NCBI GenBank assembly: GCA_963732415.1
Contig: CAVSZK010000017.1
Coordinates: forward strand, 46,859 to 110,858
Reading direction: 5' to 3'
Source of the DNA: RPQJ01 sp963732415
GTDB lineage: Bacteria > Pseudomonadota > Gammaproteobacteria > Steroidobacterales > Steroidobacteraceae
DNA length: 64,000 bases
A program made the translations under genes and the position numbers. Shown here piece after piece: positions 25,122 to 33,884 of the stretch (the stretch's first letter is position 1; each line of letters begins with the position of its first letter). The notes under the pieces are model-generated. The model was not told the origin of the DNA, searched no databases, and saw only the letters and a program-made list of their open reading frames with translations.

Positions 25122-26237
25122 ATGGCAAGGAAGCAGGTCCTTCGCAATGCCGGCACGATCGTGGTACTCGAGCACCGCTCGTCGATCCTGGCCGACAACC
25201 CGCTCGGTGACCCGGCAGTGCGCAGGCTCGCCGTGTGGCTGCCGCGTGAATACGAGGAACGAGACGGCGGACCGGGCAGGCGCTTCCCGGTGCTGTACGA
25301 CCTGGTCGGGTTCACGGGGTCGGGGATGTCGCATCTCAACTGGCGGCCGTTCAACGAAAACGTCGCCGAGCGCGCCGCGCGGCTGATTCGCGACGGCAGC
25401 ATGGGCCCGGTCATCATCGTGTTCCCGGACTGCTTTACCTCGCTCGGCGGCAACCAGTACGTCAATTCCTCGGCGATCGGCAACTACGCCGACTACCTGC
25501 TCGAAGAGATCATTCCATTCGTGGACCGGGAGTTCCGCACGCTCGCCTCGCGCGAGCACCGCGGCTGCTTCGGCAAGTCATCGGGCGGATACGGCGCGAT
25601 GATCCACGGCATGAAGTACGCGGGACACTGGGGCGCGGTGGCAAACCACTCGGGTGATGCTTACTTCGACTTCATCTATCGCTCCGACTGGCCGAACACG
25701 CTGAACGAACTCGCGAAGTACCGCCGCCCGGCACGCAAGGACGGGCCGGTGACGCCGCCGCGCGACACCATCGCGGAACGTGGGCTCGGGAAGGGTCTCG
25801 ACGATGGGCGCGTGCGGCGCTTCCTGGACGCCATGTGGAAGAAGTCGAAACTCAACGGCAAGGAAGTCCACGCCATCATGAACGTGTGCATGGCGGCGAC
25901 CTACGATCCCGACCCCTCCGCACCACTCGGCTTCCGGCTTCCGTTCCACCTCGAAACCGGAGAGTTGATCGAGGCCCGCTGGCGACGCTGGCTCGAGCAC
26001 GACCCGGTCATGCTGGTGGGCAAGCATTCGCGAAACCTGCGGCGCCTTCGCGGCCTCTACATCGACTGCGGATGGCGCGACCAGTATCACATTCATTTCG
26101 GCACCCGACAGTTGTCGCGCCGTCTCGCGGCCGCCGGCATCGCGCATCGCTACGAGGAATTCGACGATGACCACTCGGATGTCGATTACCGGATGGACAC
26201 GAGCCTCCCGTACCTGTACCGCGCCTTGCGGCCGTGA
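25122..26237 (+). CDS. Alpha/beta-hydrolase esterase (esterase D/Fes-like family)
   Basis: A 371-aa cytosolic protein with no signal peptide. The nucleophile elbow is GKSSGGYGAM and the probable catalytic His is in EFDDDHSDVDYRM near the C-terminus, with the family block FPVLYDLVGFTG early. It matches the putative-esterase (PF00756-type) group, in which S-formylglutathione hydrolases and siderophore esterases are found. The substrate is not evident. It is coupled to folE (5-bp gap) and to the patatin gene (GTGA overlap). Confidence 0.85.
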   Translation: MARKQVLRNAGTIVVLEHRSSILADNPLGDPAVRRLAVWLPREYEERDGGPGRRFPVLYDLVGFTGSGMSHLNWRPFNENVAERAARLIRDGSMGPVIIVFPDCFTSLGGNQYVNSSAIGNYADYLLEEIIPFVDREFRTLASREHRGCFGKSSGGYGAMIHGMKYAGHWGAVANHSGDAYFDFIYRSDWPNTLNELAKYRRPARKDGPVTPPRDTIAERGLGKGLDDGRVRRFLDAMWKKSKLNGKEVHAIMNVCMAATYDPDPSAPLGFRLPFHLETGELIEARWRRWLEHDPVMLVGKHSRNLRRLRGLYIDCGWRDQYHIHFGTRQLSRRLAAAGIAHRYEEFDDDHSDVDYRMDTSLPYLYRALRP

Positions 26238-27052
26238 CCGCGCCGCGGCTGGGTCTCGCACTCGGCTGCGGCTCCGCACGCGGCTGGGCGCACATCGGCG
26301 TAATCCGCGCCCTGGAAGAGCGTGGACTCCGGCCCCAGATCGTAGTTGGCGCATCGGTCGGTGCGCTGGTCGCGGCTTCCCATGCGAGCGCCCGGCTCGA
26401 CGCGCTTGAAAACTGGGTCCGCGCCCTCACCCAACGCGAAGTCTGGCGCCTCGTGGATACCAAGTTCCGTGGCGGCGGAATCATGACCGGCAACCGACTC
26501 ATGGACGCTATCGAGACCAGCATTGGCGACCCACTCATCGAACAGCTCGACCTCGGTTTCGCCGCCGTGGCCGCCGACCTGCACACCGGCGAGGAAGTGT
26601 GGATCAGGGAGGGTCCGGTGATGGCGGCAGTCCGGGCTTCGAGCGGCCTGCCGGGGCTCTTCACGCCGACCTGGTACCTCGATCGCTGGCTCGTCGACGG
26701 CGGTGTCGTGAACCCGCTGCCCGTGTCGGTTTGTCGCGCGCTGGGCGCGGACGTCGTCATCGCGGTCGACCTGAGCCGCCGCGTAATGCAGGGTGATCCG
26801 GGCGCACTGCGCCACAACCATCCGAGTCTGCTCGAATCCATGTCCAACGCGGTCAACATCATGCAGGACAGCATCACGCGCAGTCGCCTCCTGGTAGAGG
26901 CGGCAGACCTCGTCCTGCGACCGCGGCTGAATGACTTCCAACTGATGGATTTCCACCGCGCGGCCGAAGCGATTGAAGCCGGGTACCGACACGTCGTCGA
27001 AAGCGACGCCCGTCTCGAGCCGATCCTGGCCCAATTGCGCAGCACCGGCTGA
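26234..27052 (+). CDS. Patatin-like phospholipase (RssA-type)
   Basis: A 272-aa predicted lipid acyl hydrolase using a Ser-Asp dyad. The oxyanion loop is GCGSARGWAHIGVI, the nucleophile motif is GASVGAL and the catalytic Asp is in VDGGVVNPLPV. The GTG start overlaps the esterase stop (GTGA). It probably acts on membrane phospholipids from the cytosolic side; no signal peptide is present. Confidence 0.94.
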   Translation: MTAPRLGLALGCGSARGWAHIGVIRALEERGLRPQIVVGASVGALVAASHASARLDALENWVRALTQREVWRLVDTKFRGGGIMTGNRLMDAIETSIGDPLIEQLDLGFAAVAADLHTGEEVWIREGPVMAAVRASSGLPGLFTPTWYLDRWLVDGGVVNPLPVSVCRALGADVVIAVDLSRRVMQGDPGALRHNHPSLLESMSNAVNIMQDSITRSRLLVEAADLVLRPRLNDFQLMDFHRAAEAIEAGYRHVVESDARLEPILAQLRSTG

Positions 27053-27186
27053 ACAATGCAGAAGCCCTCTGCGAAACTGCTCGGCCTGGCGACCGGCACG
27101 AACGCGACGCGACGCTCACTGCGTGGAGGGTTGGTTCCGCGCGCTCGAGACCGGCGAGACGCTGCGGCTCCCGGGGCGAACACCGC

Positions 27187-28068
27187 ATGACCGAGCTCGA
27201 TCCCGTCGCCGTCTACCGATCGTACTGGCGCCCGTCGTGCCAGGAGCGCGCCTTCATGCTGCATGCAGTGGGAATTGCGTCCGAGCTCGTGGCCGATGGA
27301 CGCTACTGGATGCTGATGGTGCAGGCCTCGGACGCCCCCACCGCGGCGGCACAATTACGACGCTACGATTTCGAGAACCCACCTCGCCGCCGGCCAGCGG
27401 AACCCGACCCGCCACATCGGGGCGCTTGGCTGGGTTCGGCCGCTTACGCCGCAGTCATGCTGCTGGTGGCTTACCTTGCGGGCGTCGGCGCATTCAATGG
27501 CAACTGGCTCGATGCGGGCGCACTGCTGTCGGTCCCGGTGCGCCACGGTGAAATTTATCGGGCCGTGACCGCCCTGACCTTGCACCTCGACGTCGGGCAC
27601 CTGCTGGCCAACCTGGGCTTTGGAACCGTGTTCGGCCTGCTGGCGGGCCAGATACTAGGACCCGGTGTGGCCTGGGCCTCGATCCTGGCGGCCGCCGTCG
27701 CGGCAAACCTGCTGAACGCGTTCATACAGCCGGAGATGCACGCGTCGGTCGGTGCCTCCACGGCGGTGTTCGCTACGCTGGGGATGCTGGCCGGTTTCGA
27801 ATGGCGGCAACGCTCGAGCGCACCCGAACGTCGCGCTCAACGCTGGGCGCCACTGGTCGCAGGCGTGTTCCTGCTCGCATTCACCGGGGCCGGCGGCGAG
27901 CACACAGACGTGCTCGCACACCTGACAGGATTCGCAATGGGTATCGGCGCAGGCGTGTCACACTCAGCCTGGCGGGCACCGCGCGGCAGGATCGCGCAGG
28001 CCGCCTCGGCCCTGGTGAGCCTCATCGTCATCGCCAGCGCCTGGGCGATGGCGCTTGGTGGTTCGTAG
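27187..28068 (+). CDS. Rhomboid-family intramembrane serine protease (second)
   Basis: A 293-aa protein with an approximately 75-residue soluble N-terminal domain (YRSYWRPSCQERAFMLHAVG …). About seven hydrophobic segments follow. The catalytic Ser lies in VGASTAVFATLG, the His in LAHLTGFAMGIG, and the HLxxN element reads LHLDVGHLLANLGFG. It differs from the first rhomboid by the N-terminal domain and by GAST instead of GASG. The 134-bp gap upstream contains an unsupported 44-codon frame ending in ATGA over this start. Confidence 0.9.
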   Translation: MTELDPVAVYRSYWRPSCQERAFMLHAVGIASELVADGRYWMLMVQASDAPTAAAQLRRYDFENPPRRRPAEPDPPHRGAWLGSAAYAAVMLLVAYLAGVGAFNGNWLDAGALLSVPVRHGEIYRAVTALTLHLDVGHLLANLGFGTVFGLLAGQILGPGVAWASILAAAVAANLLNAFIQPEMHASVGASTAVFATLGMLAGFEWRQRSSAPERRAQRWAPLVAGVFLLAFTGAGGEHTDVLAHLTGFAMGIGAGVSHSAWRAPRGRIAQAASALVSLIVIASAWAMALGGS

Positions 28069-28091
28069 CCGCGGCCCTCGGGCCCGGCGCA

Positions 28092-28442
28092 TCAGTCGAG
28101 CTTCACTCGTACTTCGCCGTCCTTGACCGTGACCTTGTAGGTCTTCAGTGCCTTCTCGCTGCGCACGATGTTCAGCACCTGGATGCCGGGCGGAAAGTTG
28201 GCCCAGTCGACGACCTTGCCGGTGCGGATGTCGAAGCGCGCTCGGTGGAACGGGCACTGAACCATCCGGCCCTCGATGATCTTGCCGCGCGCAAGCGGCG
28301 CGAATACGTGCGTACACGTGGCCTGGGTCGCGAAAAAGCCGTCGGCGAGGTTGTACACGACGATCTTCTGGCCCTCGACGGTGAAGGCCTTCATCTGACC
28401 CCGCTTGATGTCATTCGCCTGGCAGACAGTGTGCAGTGTCAT
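28092..28442 (-). CDS. Rieske [2Fe-2S] ferredoxin-like protein
   Basis: A 116-aa soluble protein. The cluster motifs are CTHVFAPL and CPFHRARFD (C-x-H … C-x2-H), and the length matches stand-alone Rieske ferredoxins of dioxygenase or assimilatory systems. No signal peptide or membrane helix is seen, so it is cytosolic. No oxygenase or reductase partner is adjacent. It is convergent with the second rhomboid. Confidence 0.93.
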   Translation of the reverse strand: MTLHTVCQANDIKRGQMKAFTVEGQKIVVYNLADGFFATQATCTHVFAPLARGKIIEGRMVQCPFHRARFDIRTGKVVDWANFPPGIQVLNIVRSEKALKTYKVTVKDGEVRVKLD

Positions 28443-28589
28443 GGCGCCTCCGGAGGATCGTGGTGCCGAGTCTACCGGGCGCCCGCACCCCGCGCGAGGG
28501 CCGCCCGTCCGCCCCAGCCTGTGCGTGCCGGTCCCTGCGCTATCAGCGGCCGCCGTTGTCGCCGCGACCCCGGCCGGCTAGCCTGCGGC

Positions 28590-29348
28590 ATGCTGCCGAT
28601 TCTGTACCGGGACGAACGCATCGTCGTTGTTAACAAGCCCTCGGGGCTGCTGGTGCACCGCTCACCGATCGACCGGCACGAACGACGGTTCGCGGTGCAG
28701 ATGCTGCGCGACCAGCTCGGCAGGCGCGTTTACCCGGCGCACCGCCTCGACAAGGGCACCTCGGGTGCGCTCGCTTTTGCACTCGACCGCGAGATGGCAT
28801 CCGCGCTGGCGACGGCGTTCGCGGGACGCGACGTCGTGAAGACCTACGTTGCAGTGGTTCGAGGCTGGCCGGAAGAGTCCGGCGTGATCGATCACGAACT
28901 GGCTGTGGTGCAGGACGAGTACATGCTACCGGCGGAAACGGCCGCGAAGCCGGCGCGCACCTCGTACCGCAGGCTCGCGACTGTCGAGTTGCCGATCCGC
29001 GTGGATCGATACCCGACGTCGCGCTACGCGCTGGTGGAACTTCATCCGGAGACCGGGCGCCGGCACCAGCTGCGACGGCACCTCGCGCACGTTTCCCACC
29101 CGATCGTCGGCGATTCGACCTACGGCAAGGGCCGGCACAACCGCCTGTTCGCCGATCTCTACGGCGTCCGGCGCCTGATGCTCGCCTGCACGGGCCTCGA
29201 GTTCCGTCACCCCGCAAGCGGCGAGTTGCTCTTGATCCGCGCAGCTCCCGGCGAGGAATTCGCGTCACTCGCGGCGACGTTCGGCTGGCCGACCCAGCCG
29301 CCGCCGGCGAGCGACGTCAGCCGAGCTTCTGCTTCACCTTCGCCTTGA
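28590..29348 (+). CDS. truC: tRNA pseudouridine(65) synthase TruC
   Basis: A 252-aa RluA-family pseudouridine synthase. It starts MLPILYRDERIVVVNKPSG and has the catalytic Asp motif AHRLDKGTSG. The later blocks RYALVELHPETGRRHQLRRH and HPIVGDSTYG follow. The overall pattern, including LVHRSPIDR and LATVELPI…RYPTSRY, is close to E. coli TruC as I recall it. There is no S4 domain, as expected for TruC. The 3' end overlaps the convergent TPR gene by 32 bp. Confidence 0.93.
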   Translation: MLPILYRDERIVVVNKPSGLLVHRSPIDRHERRFAVQMLRDQLGRRVYPAHRLDKGTSGALAFALDREMASALATAFAGRDVVKTYVAVVRGWPEESGVIDHELAVVQDEYMLPAETAAKPARTSYRRLATVELPIRVDRYPTSRYALVELHPETGRRHQLRRHLAHVSHPIVGDSTYGKGRHNRLFADLYGVRRLMLACTGLEFRHPASGELLLIRAAPGEEFASLAATFGWPTQPPPASDVSRASASPSP

Positions 29349-29979
29349 GGGCATCGATCTCGGCATGACGGCCCTTGTCGGCCACCTCGCGCCCGGTCCT
29401 CGCCGGCGCGCCGGCTGCCTTTTCGAGGTACGGCAGCGCCGCGGCATACTCGCCCTGCTCGTAAAGGTAGTCGGCGTAGAAATAATTCGGGTCGATGCCG
29501 TCCGGATTGAGCTTCAGTGCCTGCTGCAGCAGCTCCCGTGCCTTGTCGTCGTTGCCGAAGCCGACCGGGAAGCCCGGAACACGATAGTAGAGCGTGCCGA
29601 GGCTGGTGTACGCCGAGCCGTTCAGCGCGCCCGGATCGAGCTTCAGAGCGGCCTCGAGGTTGCCGCGCGCTTGCTTGGCGAGTCCCAATGCACCCAGGCC
29701 GCCCTTGGCGCCGGCGTAGCTGCTCTCGACGATGCCTTCCCAGATCAGCGCCTCGGCGCGACCGGGGTGATGCGTGCTGAAAGCCTCGGCGCGCTTCTCC
29801 AGCGCGTCGAAAGCCTGCTTGCGCGCATCGCCGGCGGGCGTCTCGTAGTTGGCACTGGCCCAGGCCTGCTGGATCGACAGCAGTTCCGAGTCGAATGCAG
29901 GGTCGGGAGCATTGGCGGCGTAGCCGGCGATGGACGCAAGCAGTGCTACGGCGCCGATGATGATGCGGCTGATGTTCAT
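29317..29979 (-). CDS. Secreted TPR-like protein
   Basis: A 220-aa protein with a Sec signal peptide (MNISRIIIGAVALLASIAGYA). The mature helical part contains TPR-like pairs (for example ARGNLEAALKLDPGALNG and AALPYLEKAAGAP). It is probably periplasmic; no enzyme motif is seen. The RBS GAGAGGAA precedes the ATG. It lies just downstream of the SDR gene and is the last gene of the minus-strand run. Confidence 0.78.
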   Translation of the reverse strand: MNISRIIIGAVALLASIAGYAANAPDPAFDSELLSIQQAWASANYETPAGDARKQAFDALEKRAEAFSTHHPGRAEALIWEGIVESSYAGAKGGLGALGLAKQARGNLEAALKLDPGALNGSAYTSLGTLYYRVPGFPVGFGNDDKARELLQQALKLNPDGIDPNYFYADYLYEQGEYAAALPYLEKAAGAPARTGREVADKGRHAEIDALKAKVKQKLG

Positions 29980-29992
29980 GGGTGTGTTCCTC

Positions 29993-30808
29993 TCATGTCC
30001 TTGGGGCGGCGGGCTCGGTGGCGTAGCGGCGGATCACCGGCAGTTGCTTGCGGAGTGCCCCGTCCACCAGGCGCGGCAGCACACCGTTCACGCGGGCGAA
30101 AAACTTCTCCGGCCATCCGAGCACAGCCTCGGCACGGCCGCCAACCAGCATGTCGCACACCGCCTTCGCCACCAGTTCTGGCGGGTCCATCGCTACGCCG
30201 AGTTCGGCGTTCATGCGCTCGACCGCGGACGTGTTGATACCGGTGCGCGTGGCGCGCGGCGCGACGTAGCGCACCTTCACGGTGGTGTCGGCCAGTTCGC
30301 GGCGCAGGGCCTCCGTGAATCCGCGCACGGCGAACTTGGTCGCGGAGTAAACCGCGTACCCCGGGTAGCCGATCGCGCCGAACACCGAGCCCGTGTTCAG
30401 GATGCAGGCCTCAGGCTGGCGCCGCAGCTGCGGCAGCATCCCGTGGCACAGGTGGATCGGCGCCTGCACGTTGATCGCGAGCGCGAGGTCCAGCTGCTCG
30501 GCAGGCTGGTCCTCGAACATCCGGAAGTGGTTGATCCCGGCGTTGTTTACCAGCACGTTCACGCCGCCGCGCCAGCCAGCCGCGTCGCTGCATATGCGCT
30601 GCCGGTCGGCGGCGCTGGTCAGGTCGGCAGCCAACACGCCGACGCGATCTCCAAAGCGCGCGAAGCGCAGCGCACTGCGACCCAGCGCCGCCTGGTCGCG
30701 GTCGACCAGCAGTACGGAGGCTCCACGTTCGAGCAATTCGGATGCTATGGCGCCGCCGATACCGCCGGCGCCGCCGGTGACCAGCGCGCGAATGGATGCC
30801 GGGTTCAT
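29993..30808 (-). CDS. Short-chain dehydrogenase/reductase
   Basis: A 271-aa NAD(P)-dependent oxidoreductase. The cofactor motif is TGGAGGIGGAIA, the structural motif is NNAG, the catalytic Ser is in LNTGSVFGAIGYPGY and the active-site YxxxK is YSATK. The C-terminal extension (KFFARVNGVLPRLVDGALRK) resembles SDRs that act on lipid-like substrates. The start overlaps the diiron-oxidase-like gene by ATGA, with AGGAGA upstream. It is the last enzyme of the four-gene cluster and may reduce or oxidise an acyl-derived keto/hydroxy group. Confidence 0.9.
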   Translation of the reverse strand: MNPASIRALVTGGAGGIGGAIASELLERGASVLLVDRDQAALGRSALRFARFGDRVGVLAADLTSAADRQRICSDAAGWRGGVNVLVNNAGINHFRMFEDQPAEQLDLALAINVQAPIHLCHGMLPQLRRQPEACILNTGSVFGAIGYPGYAVYSATKFAVRGFTEALRRELADTTVKVRYVAPRATRTGINTSAVERMNAELGVAMDPPELVAKAVCDMLVGGRAEAVLGWPEKFFARVNGVLPRLVDGALRKQLPVIRRYATEPAAPRT

Positions 30809-31497
30809 GCAATTCTCCTGTGGGATTCGGCCAGCCGCGCGGGAGCCTCCGCGGCGTCCAGCGAGCGGAATACATGGCCGTACAGCCAGTAGATTCCCCT
30901 GGCGCAGCGAACCACGGCCTCGCGGTCCTCGCTGCGGTCGAGGCGATCCAGGATCCGCGCCAGGTCGTTCACGTGCTCCTTGTCGAGTTCGCCATGGCTG
31001 CGCAGGTACGTGAATGCCCGCGTGGGCAGTACCAGCGCGGATTGGATGCGATCCGCCGCGGTGAGCGCCAGCGACACGCTGGTGCCTTCCAGCACGTGCA
31101 CCATGCCGAAAAAGCCGACCGGATTTCCGCGCATGACGGTGTCGTACGCGTAGGCGATCATCGCCTCGGTCGCGACTGCGGGTCGCGACGCAGCAGCAGC
31201 CGCCCGGTTGCCGCCCGCGGCTTCGATGTCGTTCAGTACCCACTCATCGTGGCCGGTCTCCTCCTCGAGGTAGTGCAGCACGGCGTCGAGCAGCCACGCG
31301 TGCCGGTCCGGCAGGCGCGAGCCGAGCGCCATCAGCAACGGCACCGTGTGGCGAACGTGATGCCATGCCTGCGTCAGGAACGCGACGTAGAGTTCGCGCG
31401 TGACCTCGCCGCTCAGGCAGCGCTGGATGACCGGTGCCGACAGCAGGAAATCCCGGTCAGCAGTTGTCTCGCGAGCGAGTTGCTCGTGCATTGACAT
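30805..31497 (-). CDS. Heme-oxygenase-like diiron oxidase (TenA/PqqC-fold, HDO type)
   Basis: A 230-aa all-helical protein. It carries the probable metal-ligand set of iron-containing HDO enzymes: EETGH (Glu80, His83), HVLEGTS (Glu137) and HGELDKEH (His168, Asp172, His175). Members of this superfamily do C-C cleavage, N-oxygenation or alkene formation (UndA, SznF, CADD). Which chemistry applies here is unknown. It lies between the acyl ligase and the SDR and overlaps the SDR by 4 bp, so an acyl-derived substrate is likely. No Cys typical of thiaminase TenA is seen in the right context. Confidence 0.83.
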   Translation of the reverse strand: MSMHEQLARETTADRDFLLSAPVIQRCLSGEVTRELYVAFLTQAWHHVRHTVPLLMALGSRLPDRHAWLLDAVLHYLEEETGHDEWVLNDIEAAGGNRAAAAASRPAVATEAMIAYAYDTVMRGNPVGFFGMVHVLEGTSVSLALTAADRIQSALVLPTRAFTYLRSHGELDKEHVNDLARILDRLDRSEDREAVVRCARGIYWLYGHVFRSLDAAEAPARLAESHRRIA

Positions 31498-31510
31498 CAG
31501 TAACCTCTGG

Positions 31511-33001
31511 TCAGGAAGCCATTTCTTCGCAGTACAGGGCCTCGAGCAGCCCGCCGTGCCGCTCCAGGATCTGGCGACGGCGCAGCCGGCCGTTGGAGGT
31601 CAACAGCCCGTTGTCGAGGGAAAAGGGTTCGTGCGCGCGCACCCAGCGGCGCACCTGCGCATAATCCGGCAGCCGCGCATTCGCGGCCGCTATCGCACGG
31701 TCGATCATTGCGGTGTCGGCACTGTCGCGCGACGCGCTCACGATCGCGACCGCGTACGGCCGGGCCTCGCCGTGGACCATGACGTGGCCGATCGCGGGCT
31801 CGACGAGAATCTCGCGTTCCACCCACTCCGGCGCGACGTTTCGACCGAAGCTGGTGATGTACATGTTGCCGCGCCGGCCGTGCACGTATATGTAGCCGTC
31901 GGCGTCGATCTCGCCCAGGTCACCGGTCGCCCACTCCTCGCCAGGCCGCCGCGGCGGGTCGCCGAGATAGCCGCGCATGGTGGTGCCTGACACCATCAAC
32001 TCTCCGCCGTCCCCGACGCGGACCCGCACGTGCGGCAGCGGCCGGCCGACACTGCCAGTACGGCGCGCCTCGGGCGTGTTCAGGCAGGCGACCGACGCGG
32101 ATTCGCTCAAGCCGTAACCCTCGTATACAGGCAGCCCGACAGCTTCCGCACGCTCGAGGAGTTCAACCGCAACCGATGCTCCACCGACAGCAACGAACCG
32201 GAGCGAAGACGGCGCGGGCCAGCCACGCTCCGCAGAGGCGACCAGCAGCCGCAGCAGCTCGGGAACGAGGATCAGGCTCTCGGGTCGCACGCTGGTGATG
32301 CAGCCCAGTAGTCGCGCGACGTCGGGGCCTGCATAGCTGATGCCGGTGACTGCCGCGGACGGCAGGATCGCGCGGGCGCCAGCGAGCAGCGGCGCATAGA
32401 CGCCTCCCACGTTCTCGAGCAGGGTCGCGAGCGGCAGCAGGCAGAGATGCTTCTCCACGCCGAGGGTGGCGGTGGCGCCGGCGAGAGATCGTGCAACCGC
32501 CTCGAGGTCCTCGGCACCGAGGCATACGCCTCTTGGCGCCGCTGTACTGCCGGACGTGTACGTTACCTTCACGGTGCCCGCGGGCAGCGACCGGCGCGCG
32601 GACGAATCAAGCTGACGGCGGAACATCGTGAGCGCAGTCCGGGCAGATAGGCCGCTGCAACGCCAGCCTCCGAGAATCCCCCGCACGCGCTCCGGTGCGT
32701 CGGTCAGCAGGCAGTCGATTCCCGCATCGTCGATGACATGCTGTACCTGCTGCGCAGTGAAGTAGCCGGGCAACGGCACTGCGACCAGTTGCCGCAGGTG
32801 CAGCGCAAGGTCGGTGACGGCCCAGCCGATGCCATTGTCGGCGAGCAGGGCGAATCGCTCACCGGCGGCGGCCAGCCATGCGCCCTCCTCCTCGAGCAGC
32901 GCAGGGAGCTCGCCAAACGTGACCTGTCGGCTCGCATCTTCCAGTGCGACACGCTGCCGTGCCGTTTCCCGGACGGCGTCGCGAAGCGCGCTATTGATCA
33001 T
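31511..33001 (-). CDS. AMP-dependent acyl ligase (long-chain acyl-CoA synthetase-like)
   Basis: A 496-aa adenylate-forming enzyme. The P-loop-like A3 motif is YTSGSTAAPRG (near 148-158; Ala replaces a Gly and Arg replaces the usual Lys). Further motifs are YEGYGLSES, TGDLGEIDADGYIYVHGRR and the C-terminal hinge region. The C-terminal lid is short (TSNGRLRRRQIL), and a Lys equivalent to the catalytic A10 Lys is replaced by Arg in NGRLRR. It probably activates a fatty or carboxylic acid for the neighbouring acyltransferase or oxidase. It overlaps the T_hemolysin-family gene by 11 bp. Confidence 0.88.
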   Translation of the reverse strand: MINSALRDAVRETARQRVALEDASRQVTFGELPALLEEEGAWLAAAGERFALLADNGIGWAVTDLALHLRQLVAVPLPGYFTAQQVQHVIDDAGIDCLLTDAPERVRGILGGWRCSGLSARTALTMFRRQLDSSARRSLPAGTVKVTYTSGSTAAPRGVCLGAEDLEAVARSLAGATATLGVEKHLCLLPLATLLENVGGVYAPLLAGARAILPSAAVTGISYAGPDVARLLGCITSVRPESLILVPELLRLLVASAERGWPAPSSLRFVAVGGASVAVELLERAEAVGLPVYEGYGLSESASVACLNTPEARRTGSVGRPLPHVRVRVGDGGELMVSGTTMRGYLGDPPRRPGEEWATGDLGEIDADGYIYVHGRRGNMYITSFGRNVAPEWVEREILVEPAIGHVMVHGEARPYAVAIVSASRDSADTAMIDRAIAAANARLPDYAQVRRWVRAHEPFSLDNGLLTSNGRLRRRQILERHGGLLEALYCEEMAS

Positions 33002-33656
33002 GCTCGATCGTCCTGAAGCCGCGTACGTTGCAGCTATCCGGTAGGAACCCGGCGAATACGCGCGGATCAGTCTCGTAGTACCTGCCCCATTGGTCGGACC
33101 CGAGCGCGACCCGGGCACTCTCGGCACGGGCAAGCTCGACCAGCGGGGCACCGAAACCGAGCAGGATTTCGCGAACCGCGCTGGTGGCCGTGAACACGAT
33201 CCACTGGAAGTCTCGTGCCAGCAGGTGTGCCGGCAGCAGCGCGACCATCCTGACGGCGGTGCGACAGGTCGCACCGGCAAGGTTGCCTGCCTCGACCACC
33301 TGCCGCCGGTGGATCGGGCGGCCCGTCGCACGTTCGATTGCAGACTCGACCGGCCGGTCAAGGTACTGCTCCAGGTAAAGCGAGTGGCCGCCCGCGCCGC
33401 GCAGCCCGACCGCGCCACGCAGCGTACCAGCGTGGTCGCGGAACGACAGCAGCGTTGGCATGAAGCTGGTCACTGTCGCGTCGTGCTTGCGTGCGAACGC
33501 GTCGCCTACGAACGCCTCGAGTTCAGCGCGTTCGTGGCTCCCGCTCTCCGCGGCCGAAAGCCGCAGCGCACCGCCCCGAGGGCGGCAGGCCGGGCGTTCA
33601 CGGGGCAACGCAGCGCTGGAGCCGGCTGCGGTCTCGACGGCTGGTTGATCGAACAA
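32991..33656 (-). CDS. Thermostable hemolysin family protein (GNAT-like acyltransferase)
   Basis: A 221-aa cytosolic protein. It has the blocks of the thermostable-hemolysin family (T_hemolysin): TSFMPTLLSFRDHAGTLRGA, SLYLEQYLD, VEAGNLAG, WIVFTATSAVREIL and WGRYYETDPRVFAG. The family name is historical. The fold is thought to be GNAT/LuxI-like, so an acyl transfer role is more plausible than haemolysis. It is the first gene of the minus-strand cluster, and the 228-bp gap upstream should hold the cluster promoter. Confidence 0.85.
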   Translation of the reverse strand: MFDQPAVETAAGSSAALPRERPACRPRGGALRLSAAESGSHERAELEAFVGDAFARKHDATVTSFMPTLLSFRDHAGTLRGAVGLRGAGGHSLYLEQYLDRPVESAIERATGRPIHRRQVVEAGNLAGATCRTAVRMVALLPAHLLARDFQWIVFTATSAVREILLGFGAPLVELARAESARVALGSDQWGRYYETDPRVFAGFLPDSCNVRGFRTIEHDQ

Positions 33657-33884
33657 GGCGGGACTCCTCGGTTGCGCGCATCCCGCGGCAAGGCGTGCGC
33701 GGGTTCCAGCGTTAGACGCCAGCCACCGCCAGAATCAATCGCCCGGCCGGCAAAGCGGATGTTTAATCAACGATTTCATTTAGTTATGAACGAGCGCCGC
33801 CCTGCGCTGTGCCAGGTACGTGGATTACGATTGATTTGCGCCCGGCCCACCGTCTAACTGCGCAGTACAGGAGCGTGCAGGCAA

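Noticed and set aside
27056..27190. A 44-codon plus-strand reading frame ending in ATGA over the second rhomboid start
   Set aside because: It has no ribosome-binding site, an Arg/Ala-rich composition typical of random GC-rich frames and no recognisable motif. Overlap alone is not enough.
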